7,557 nt of DNA from an uncultured Collinsella sp. (lineage in GTDB: Bacteria > Actinomycetota > Coriobacteriia > Coriobacteriales > Coriobacteriaceae): contig CABUZD010000080.1 of NCBI GenBank assembly GCA_902495945.1, positions 1 to 7,557 of the forward strand, in the 5' to 3' direction. Positions 1 through 4,621 of the stretch are shown here, in pieces. The notes under the pieces were generated by a model. It saw only the letters and a list, made by a program, of their open reading frames with translations, had not been told where the DNA came from and did not search any database. A program made the position numbers and the translations under genes. How positions within the stretch are numbered: the stretch's first letter is position 1; each line of letters opens with the position of its first letter.

Positions 1-938
1 CGGGCCACGCTGACTACGTCAAGAACATGATCTCCGGCGCTGCTCAGATGGACGGCGCTATCCTGGTCATCGCTGCTACCGACGGCCCCATGGCTCAGAC
101 CCGCGAGCACATCCTGCTCGCCCGTCAGGTCGGCGTTCCCTACATCGTCGTCTTCCTGAACAAGTGCGACATGGTCGACGATGACGAGCTCATCGACCTC
201 GTCGAGATGGAGACCCGTGAGCTCCTCTCCGAGTACGATTTCCCCGGCGACGACATCCCCGTCATCCGTGGTTCCGCTCTGGGCGCTCTCGAGGGCGACG
301 CCAAGTGGATGGACGCTATCCGCGAGCTCATGAAGGCCGTCGACGAGTACATCCCGACGCCTGCTCGTAACAACGACCTCCCGTTCCTGATGGCCGTTGA
401 GGACGTTATGACCATCTCCGGCCGTGGTACCGTTGCTACTGGCCGTGTCGAGCGCGGTGAGCTCAAGCTCAACGAGCCCGTCGAGATCGTCGGCATCAAG
501 GATACCCAGAACACCGTCGTTACCGGTATCGAGATGTTCCGTAAGTCCATGGACTTCTGCGAGGCTGGCGACAACGTCGGTCTGCTGCTCCGCGGCATCA
601 AGCGTGAGGACATCGAGCGCGGCCAGGTTCTCTGCAAGCCCGGTTCGGTTACCCCGCACACCAAGTTCACCGGCGAGATCTACGTTCTGACCAAGGAGGA
701 GGGCGGCCGTCACACCCCGTTCTTCGATGGTTATCGTCCTCAGTTCTACTTCCGTACCACCGACGTTACCGGTACGGTCAAGCTCCCCGAGGGCACCGAG
801 ATGGCTATGCCTGGTGACCACATCACCATCGAGGGCGACCTCATCCACCCGATCGCCATGGAGGAGGGCCTGCGCTTCGCTATCCGCGAGGGTGGCCACA
901 CCGTCGGTTCGGGCATCGTCTCCACGATCATTGAGTAA
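1..938 (+). CDS. tuf: Elongation factor Tu, 3' part (5' end outside the window)
   Basis: EF-Tu is the GTPase that carries aminoacyl-tRNA to the ribosomal A site. The reading frame is open from base 3 and shows 312 residues, starting at GHADYVKN, which is the G3 (DCPGH) region with the catalytic histidine. The G4 motif NKCD lies at visible residues 53-56 and the G5 motif GSAL at about 90-93. Domain 2 begins near PFLMAVEDV (with SGRGTVATGRVERG). Domain 3 begins near PHTKF and includes RTTDVTG. The protein ends SGIVSTIIE before TAA at 936-938. EF-Tu is usually about 394-400 residues, so roughly 80 N-terminal residues (P-loop and switch I) are off the left edge. The frame is intact and the codon use is strongly biased, as expected of a highly expressed gene. 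A strong terminator follows. Confidence 0.98.
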   Translation, partial: GHADYVKNMISGAAQMDGAILVIAATDGPMAQTREHILLARQVGVPYIVVFLNKCDMVDDDELIDLVEMETRELLSEYDFPGDDIPVIRGSALGALEGDAKWMDAIRELMKAVDEYIPTPARNNDLPFLMAVEDVMTISGRGTVATGRVERGELKLNEPVEIVGIKDTQNTVVTGIEMFRKSMDFCEAGDNVGLLLRGIKREDIERGQVLCKPGSVTPHTKFTGEIYVLTKEEGGRHTPFFDGYRPQFYFRTTDVTGTVKLPEGTEMAMPGDHITIEGDLIHPIAMEEGLRFAIREGGHTVGSGIVSTIIE

Positions 939-964
939 ATTAGCTCTTTGATATAGCTGACTTA

Positions 965-1000
965 GAGAACCCGGCACTTATATGGGTGCCGGGTTCTTTT
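965..1000 (+). terminator. Rho-independent terminator of tuf
   Basis: There is a perfect 11-bp stem GAACCCGGCAC / GTGCCGGGTTC (967-977 with 986-996) and an 8-base loop. An extra A-T pair extends the base, and TTTT at 997-1000 follows. It sits 26 bases after the tuf stop, so tuf transcription should end here and rpmG should need its own promoter. Confidence 0.93.
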
Positions 1001-1142
1001 CTGCAATGGATATTGAGCCGTTGCTGGTGTCGAGAGGATCGATAATGGTCCTGGATGCACCGTCGATTAGCTCTCGATGGCTTCATTGATGTGTTCCAAA
1101 TATGAATGGATCCACCGAGAACCAATTGACTCGAGGTTTTCA

Positions 1143-1172
1143 TTGACAGCACTTACGTGGAGCTGATAAAGT
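1143..1172 (+). promoter_or_regulatory. Probable sigma70-type promoter for rpmG-tRNA-Trp-secE-nusG
   Basis: A consensus -35 box TTGACA (1143-1148) is followed after 18 bases by TAAAGT (1167-1172), a 4 of 6 match to TATAAT. Transcription would start near 1179, about 40 bases before the rpmG start. The tuf terminator lies upstream, so a promoter is expected in this gap. I see no gene and no convincing structured RNA in the rest of the spacer (1001-1142). Another TTGAC at 1126-1130 has no matching -10. Confidence 0.7.
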
Positions 1173-1217
1173 AACAACTCGTGCCCGTACGGGGCGGAAA
1201 TGAAAGGTTCAGGATAC

Positions 1218-1367
1218 ATGCGTACTCTAGTTACTCTTGCGTGCACTGAGTGCAAGCGCCGCAACTATACGACCACCAAGAACAAGTCGACCATGCCTGA
1301 TCGTATGGAGATCAAGAAGTATTGCCCCTGGTGCCGTCACCACACGCTGCACAAAGAGACTCGCTAG
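1218..1367 (+). CDS. rpmG: 50S ribosomal protein L33, zinc-binding form
   Basis: L33 is a small protein of the large ribosomal subunit, near the E site. The 49-residue product starts MRTLVTLACTEC and ends HTLHKETR before TAG. It has two CxxC pairs (C9/C12 and C36/C39, the latter as CPWC), which marks the zinc-ribbon (C+) type rather than the cysteine-free paralogue. The core NYTTTKNK is typical. GAAAGG (1202-1207) lies 10 bases before the chosen ATG. An in-frame ATG at 1200 would add six residues (MKGSGY), but L33 proteins begin at MR-x-x-V, so 1218 is preferred. tRNA-Trp begins 13 bases after the stop, and the two are probably cotranscribed with secE and nusG, a common bacterial arrangement. 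Confidence 0.96.
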   Translation: MRTLVTLACTECKRRNYTTTKNKSTMPDRMEIKKYCPWCRHHTLHKETR

Positions 1368-1380
1368 TCTCTAGTCACAT

Positions 1381-1456
1381 ACGCCAGTAGTTCAATTGGT
1401 AGAGCATCGGTCTCCAAAACCGAGTGTTGAGGGTTCGAGTCCTTCCTGGCGTGCCA
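1381..1456 (+). tRNA. trnW: tRNA-Trp (anticodon CCA)
   Basis: The cloverleaf is complete. The acceptor stem ACGCCAG pairs with CTGGCGT, and the D arm is GTTC/GAGC. The anticodon stem TCGGT/ACCGA (1407-1411 and 1419-1423) holds the loop CTCCAAA, with anticodon CCA at 1414-1416. The T arm is GAGGG-TTCGAGT-CCTTC with one G-U pair. The discriminator base is G1453, and the 3' CCA is encoded (1454-1456). It lies between rpmG and secE, a conserved location in many bacteria. Confidence 0.98.
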
Positions 1457-1465
1457 GTCATTATT

Positions 1466-1496
1466 CCGTAAGCTCCCATTTGGGGGCTTACGGTTT
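1466..1496 (+). terminator. Hairpin between tRNA-Trp and secE (weak terminator, attenuator or processing site)
   Basis: CCGTAAGCTCCC (1466-1477) pairs with GGGGGCTTACGG (1482-1493) to give a 12-bp stem with one G-U pair and an ATTT loop. Only TTT follows, then ACTC. It starts 10 bases after the tRNA 3' end. The secE start is only 37 bases downstream, with no visible promoter between, so full termination would silence secE-nusG. Partial termination or a role in tRNA 3' processing is more likely. Confidence 0.6.
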
Positions 1497-1532
1497 ACTC
1501 ATGTATAAGCGCATTGCGCGGAGGTAACCCAA

Positions 1533-1871
1533 ATGGCCAACAAGAAGAACAAGAAGAAGGCTCAGCAGCCGGCACCTGCCAACAAAGCTGCCGCCAACTC
1601 CAAGGTTGAGGCCAAGAAGGCCGTTGCCAAGAAGAACGAGAAGGCTGCGAAGTCCAAGAAGAACGAGAAGCCTGGTTTCTTCGCCCGCACCAAGAAGTAT
1701 TTCGCTTCGGTCAAGTCCGAGATGAAGCGTGTCACGTGGCCCGATAAGAAGGAGCTCGTGAACTACTCGGTTGTTGTTTGCGCTTCTCTGATCGTCGTCG
1801 GCGTCGTCATCGCTCTGCTCGATGCTGGCTTTGGCGAGGCTCTTGCTCTGTTCTCTGGATTGAGGGGCTAA
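1533..1871 (+). CDS. secE: Preprotein translocase subunit SecE
   Basis: SecE clamps the SecY channel in the cytoplasmic membrane and is essential for protein export. The product is 112 residues. Residues 1-48 are a Lys/Ala-rich extension containing KKNEK twice (33-37 and 42-46). The family signature SEMKRVTWPDKKEL lies at about 62-75, and one membrane span (about 77-97, YSVVVCASLIVVGVVIALL) follows. This is the single-span form usual in Gram-positives, with a longer cytosolic N-terminus than the roughly 60-residue minimal SecE. GGAGG (1520-1524) lies 8 bases before the ATG. nusG begins three bases after the stop, so the two are likely translationally coupled. Confidence 0.96.
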   Translation: MANKKNKKKAQQPAPANKAAANSKVEAKKAVAKKNEKAAKSKKNEKPGFFARTKKYFASVKSEMKRVTWPDKKELVNYSVVVCASLIVVGVVIALLDAGFGEALALFSGLRG

Positions 1872-1874
1872 ACC

Positions 1875-2411
1875 ATGTCTAAGCGTTGGTACGTCGTTCA
1901 CACTTACTCTGGATACGAGAACCGCGTTAAGTCCGATCTCGAGCATCGCATCGAGACTATGGGCATGCAGGACCGTATCTTTGATATCGAGATTCCTATG
2001 GAGCGCGTCACCGAGATTAAAGAGGGTGGCAAGCGTGAGACCAAGGATTCCAAGATTTTCCCGGGTTATGTCCTGGTCCGCATGGAGATGGATGACGATG
2101 CTTGGACGTGCGTTCGTAACACGCCTGGCGTCACCGGTTTCCTAGGCGGCAACGGCAAGCCCGCTCCGCTTTCCCGCGACGAGTACAACAAGATGACTCG
2201 TCGTCCCGGTAAGGGCGATTCGCCCAAGCGCACCTCGGTTGATATTGAGGTCGGTACGTCCGTCCGCGTCACCGATGGCCCGCTTACCGACTTTGATGGC
2301 AAGGTCTCCGAGGTTAACACCGAGGCTGGCAAGCTCAAGGTCACGCTGATGATCTTTGGCCGCGAGACGCCGGTCGAGCTCGACTTTAACCAGGTCGCTG
2401 TCATCGCTTAA
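1875..2411 (+). CDS. nusG: Transcription termination/antitermination factor NusG
   Basis: NusG binds RNA polymerase and influences elongation, pausing, Rho termination and coupling to the ribosome. The product is 178 residues, close to the usual bacterial length. The NGN domain covers about 3-107 (RWYVVHTYSGYENRVK at the start, FPGYVLVRM at 62-70, VRNTPGVTGFLG at about 80-91). A basic linker (RRPGKGDSPKR) leads to the KOW domain at about 123-178 (VRVTDGPLTDFDGKVSEVN, ending VELDFNQVAVIA). The Shine-Dalgarno-like GAGGGG (1862-1867) lies inside the end of secE, 7 bases before the ATG. About 120 bases separate nusG from rplK. Confidence 0.98.
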   Translation: MSKRWYVVHTYSGYENRVKSDLEHRIETMGMQDRIFDIEIPMERVTEIKEGGKRETKDSKIFPGYVLVRMEMDDDAWTCVRNTPGVTGFLGGNGKPAPLSRDEYNKMTRRPGKGDSPKRTSVDIEVGTSVRVTDGPLTDFDGKVSEVNTEAGKLKVTLMIFGRETPVELDFNQVAVIA

Positions 2412-2531
2412 GTTTTCGTCCGTTCGCGCGAGCGTGCTTCTTCTGTGACTGCTCATCTCAGGAGTGCTTCTAACACGTGCGTGCTTACGATATAGCAAGT
2501 ACTTCACACTCGTGATTCGAAAGGAATGACC
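2412..2531 (+). other. nusG-rplK spacer, no confident signal
   Basis: This 120-base gap is longer than the others in the cluster. It holds a short 5-bp hairpin (2421-2434) without a T-tract, several GTGCTT copies, and a weak promoter-like pair TTCTAA (2468-2473) and TATAGC (2491-2496) with 17-base spacing. An rplK-specific promoter or leader is plausible but not shown. I do not see an L1-type GGGAGG site here, unlike the gap before rplA. Confidence 0.3.
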
Positions 2532-2960
2532 ATGGCTGAGAAGAAGGTTGCCAACGTCATTAAGCTCCAGATTCCTGCTGGTGCAGCAAACCCCGCTCCT
2601 CCCGTCGGCCCCGCCCTGGGCGCTGCTGGCGTGAACATCATGCAGTTCTGCCAGGCCTTTAACGCCGAGACGCAGGACAAGAAGGGTGACATCATCCCCG
2701 TTGAGATCTCTGTCTACGAGGACAAGTCCTTCTCCTTCATCACCAAGACCCCGCCGGCGGCTCACCTCATCAAGAAGGAGCTGAACCTCAAGTCTGGTTC
2801 CGCTAAGCCCCAGGCTGACAAGGTTGGTCAGCTCTCCCAGGAGCAGCTCACCAAGATCGCCGAGATCAAGATGCCGGACCTCAATGCCAACGACATTGAC
2901 GCCGCCAAGAAGATCATCGCCGGTACCGCCCGTTCCATGGGCGTCACCATCGCTGAGTAG
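2532..2960 (+). CDS. rplK: 50S ribosomal protein L11
   Basis: L11 forms the base of the L7/L12 stalk at the GTPase-associated centre and binds 23S rRNA. With the start at 2532 it has 142 residues, which is typical. The N-terminal domain shows IPAGAANPAPPVGPALG (14-30), the proline-rich loop contacted by thiostrepton-type antibiotics. The C-terminal RNA-binding domain ends with GTARSMGVTI (131-140). An in-frame ATG at 2526 would add Met-Thr. GAAAGG ends at 2524, one base before that ATG but 7 bases before 2532, so 2532 is the real start and gives the usual MAEKK opening. It precedes rplA, as in most bacteria. Confidence 0.97.
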   Translation: MAEKKVANVIKLQIPAGAANPAPPVGPALGAAGVNIMQFCQAFNAETQDKKGDIIPVEISVYEDKSFSFITKTPPAAHLIKKELNLKSGSAKPQADKVGQLSQEQLTKIAEIKMPDLNANDIDAAKKIIAGTARSMGVTIAE

Positions 2961-2975
2961 CGATTTCTTTAGGTA

Positions 2976-3007
2976 ATGACGGGTGCTCCGACCGGGGCGC
3001 CCGTTAT
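2976..3007 (+). promoter_or_regulatory. G+C-rich hairpin in the rplK-rplA spacer
   Basis: ACGGGTGCTCC (2979-2989) pairs with GGGGCGCCCGT (2994-3004) through a GACC loop, with two G-U pairs. Three further pairs extend the stem to 2976/3007. No T-run follows, so it is not a standard terminator. It could be an attenuator, an RNase site that sets the L11:L1 mRNA ratio, or part of the leader that ends in the L1 site. A second perfect 6-bp hairpin, GTGTGC/GCACAC (3010-3027), follows at once. Confidence 0.5.
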
Positions 3008-3034
3008 ATGTGTGCAATAGGGCACACGATACGA

Positions 3035-3069
3035 TGTGGGAGGGCTCACGCCCGTTTAACCACAGGAGG
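3035..3069 (+). promoter_or_regulatory. Probable L1-binding translational operator in front of rplA
   Basis: The outer stem TGTGG/CCACA (3035-3039 with 3060-3064) encloses an asymmetric internal loop, GA against GTTTAA. An inner stem GGGC/GCCC (3042-3045 with 3050-3053) closes on the loop TCAC. The pattern GUGGGAGG on one side and UUUAACCAC on the other resembles the L1 site of 23S rRNA helices 76-77 (in E. coli GGUGGGAGG opposite UUGAAAUACCAC, from memory). L1 is known to repress its own mRNA by binding such a mimic. The rplA Shine-Dalgarno GGAGG (3065-3069) begins at the base after the stem, so L1 binding here would block initiation. The assignment is an inference from sequence and fold. 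Confidence 0.75.
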
Positions 3070-3077
3070 TAATGCAC

Positions 3078-3785
3078 ATGGCTAAGCATGGTAAGAGCTA
3101 TAACGCCGCTGCCGAGAAGATCGACCGCGCCACGCTCTACACCCCCCTTCAGGCTGCTAAGCTCCTCAAGGAGCTCGACACCGCCAAGTTCGACGAGACC
3201 GTCGAGGCCCACTTCCGTCTGGGTATCGATACTCGTAAGGCTGACCAGAACATCCGTGGTTCCATCTCCCTGCCCCACGGCACCGGCAAGACCGTTCGTG
3301 TTGCCGTCTTCGCCGAGGGCGAGAAGGCCCGCGAGGCTGAGGCTGCCGGCGCCGACATCATCGGTTCCGACGAGCTCGTCGCCCAGATTCAGAAGGGCGA
3401 GATCAACTTCGACGCCGCTATCGCTACGCCGAACATGATGGCCAAGGTTGGCCGCATCGGTAAGATCCTTGGTCCCCGTGGCCTCATGCCGAACCCCAAG
3501 CTCGGCACCGTGACCATGGACGTCGCCAAGATGGTCTCCGAGCTCAAGGCTGGCCGCGTTGAGTACCGCGCTGACCGCTATGGCATCTGCCACGTGCCCC
3601 TGGGCAAGAAGTCCTTCTCTGAGCAGCAGCTCGTCGAGAACTACGCTGCCCTGTACACCGAGATTCTGCGCGTCAAGCCCTCTTCTGCTAAGGGCAAGTA
3701 CGTCAAGTCCATCTCCGTGTCTTCCACCATGGGCCCTGGCGTCAAGGTCGATCCCGCTGTCCAGCGTGACTTCCTGGCTGAGTAA
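3078..3785 (+). CDS. rplA: 50S ribosomal protein L1
   Basis: L1 forms the mobile stalk at the ribosomal E site and is also a translational repressor of its own mRNA. The product is 235 residues, the normal length. It opens MAKHGKSYNAA and carries the L1 signature GPRGLMPNPKLGTVT at about 132-146. The two-domain arrangement (domain I at both ends, domain II in the middle) fits. An in-frame ATG at 3072 lies only 2 bases after GGAGG. The ATG at 3078 has 8-base spacing and gives the standard MAKHGK start, so it is chosen. A structured leader that mimics the L1 rRNA site lies directly upstream. A strong terminator follows 36 bases after the stop, and rplJ/rplL are not next to it. Confidence 0.97.
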   Translation: MAKHGKSYNAAAEKIDRATLYTPLQAAKLLKELDTAKFDETVEAHFRLGIDTRKADQNIRGSISLPHGTGKTVRVAVFAEGEKAREAEAAGADIIGSDELVAQIQKGEINFDAAIATPNMMAKVGRIGKILGPRGLMPNPKLGTVTMDVAKMVSELKAGRVEYRADRYGICHVPLGKKSFSEQQLVENYAALYTEILRVKPSSAKGKYVKSISVSSTMGPGVKVDPAVQRDFLAE

Positions 3786-3821
3786 CTGCTAGTTACTGCC
3801 TGAGTACAGCAAGCATTGCTA

Positions 3822-3860
3822 AAGAAACCCGGTTCTGCCTTGTGCAGGACCGGGTTTCTT
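3822..3860 (+). terminator. Terminator of rplA, probably bidirectional
   Basis: AAGAAACCCGGTTCTGC (3822-3838) pairs with GCAGGACCGGGTTTCTT (3844-3860). This gives a 17-bp stem with one G-U pair and a 5-base loop. The T-rich end lies inside the stem (TTTCTT). Read on the - strand the same stem ends TTTCTTT. It sits between two convergent units, rplA and the phosphoesterase operon, and should stop both. Confidence 0.9.
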
Positions 3861-3876
3861 GCTATCGCGTCAAAGG

Positions 3877-3909
3877 CACCACAAAGGGGACAGTGTCCTC
3901 TTTGTGGTG
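3877..3909. repeat. Palindromic intergenic repeat, copy 1
   Basis: CACCACAAAGGGGACA (3877-3892) and TGTCCTCTTTGTGGTG (3894-3909) form a 33-base palindrome with one G-U pair and one central base. It lies one base beyond the stop of the - strand phosphoesterase gene. Its reverse complement shares CTGTCCCCTTTGTG with a second element at 6591-6627. Sequences of this GGGGACAG...CCTTTGTGG type look like REP-style intergenic palindromes, but I cannot count copies in the genome from here. It may also act as a second terminator for the - strand operon. Confidence 0.7.
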
Positions 3910-3910
3910 G

Positions 3911-4621
3911 TTACCAGGGTGTTCTGGCCGTTGAGGGCTCGATGGCTTCGTGGCGTTTGAGCTCGCGGCGCATGGTTTGTGAGTTGAGCCAAGCTGCTTG
4001 CCAGCCGCGGATGGGGTAGTGCGTCTGGTCGAGCTCAAACTGCGTATAGCCGCAGGCGTTGATGATCGTCGTTCCACACACATGCTGACGCTCGCGCTGA
4101 AAATCGCAACCGTAGCTTTGGTGCACATGCCCGTGCACCATGTAGTCGGGATTCCAGGATTCGAGTGCTGTGTTAAAGCACTCGAATCCTCGATGCGGCA
4201 GATCGTCCAGATCACCCATACCGGCGGCGGGTGCATGGGTAAGCAGAATGTCGCACCCGCCGACCATCCTAACCTTACGCGACAGCTTACGCATGCGCTT
4301 GGACATCTCGCGTTCGGTGTACATGTTGGCGCCGTCGCGATAACGCATGGACCCGCCAAGGCCCGCAATGCGAATCCCTCGGTACGTGTACACGCTGTCC
4401 TCTACGCAGATACATCCACCCGGTGCATGACGTGCGTAGCGGTCATCGTGATTGCCGCGCACGTAGATGAGCGGTTTGTTGATGACCGTAACCAAAAACT
4501 CAAGATAGTCCGGGTCCAGATCGCCGGCGGACAAAATCAGGTCGACTCCCTCAAAGCGTTCCTTGCGAAAGCACTCCCAAAGGCATCGTTCTTCGGTATC
4601 GGCTATGGCAAGGATTTTCAT
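3911..4621 (-). CDS. Calcineurin-like metallophosphoesterase, second gene of operon
   Basis: The 236-residue protein starts MKILAIADTEE and has the dinuclear metal site motifs of the Metallophos family in order: D8 (motif I), GDLD 33-36, GNHD 56-59, TH at 128-129 and HGHVH 163-167. The loop GLGGS at 87-91 is also typical. Motif I reads DTE rather than the usual DxH, so one metal ligand is changed to glutamate. No signal peptide or membrane span is seen, so it is presumably cytosolic. The substrate cannot be read from the sequence; small phosphoesters or cyclic nucleotides are possible. Its ATG overlaps the upstream stop as ATGA and the Shine-Dalgarno is weak, so translation probably depends on coupling to the ParB/BMP-like gene. 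Confidence 0.9.
   Translation of the reverse strand: MKILAIADTEERCLWECFRKERFEGVDLILSAGDLDPDYLEFLVTVINKPLIYVRGNHDDRYARHAPGGCICVEDSVYTYRGIRIAGLGGSMRYRDGANMYTEREMSKRMRKLSRKVRMVGGCDILLTHAPAAGMGDLDDLPHRGFECFNTALESWNPDYMVHGHVHQSYGCDFQRERQHVCGTTIINACGYTQFELDQTHYPIRGWQAAWLNSQTMRRELKRHEAIEPSTARTPW

Noticed and set aside
1200..1217. Upstream in-frame ATG for rpmG at 1200
   Set aside because: It would add MKGSGY before the standard L33 start, and GAAAGG at 1202-1207 fits the ATG at 1218.
940..1264. Two small - strand frames (70 and 65 codons) in the tuf-rpmG spacer
   Set aside because: They overlap each other, the tuf terminator and the rpmG promoter and start. There is no family resemblance and no good Shine-Dalgarno.
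2421..2434. Short hairpin CGTTC-GCGC-GAGCG after nusG as a terminator
   Set aside because: It has only 5 bp, one of them G-U, and no T-run. Termination here would cut off rplK unless a promoter follows, and only a weak candidate is seen.
2142..3593. 483-codon open frame on the - strand opposite nusG, rplK and rplA
   Set aside because: It lies antisense to three well-identified genes and across their spacers. Its Leu/Gly/Asp-rich, family-less product is what biased codons of highly expressed genes give on the other strand.
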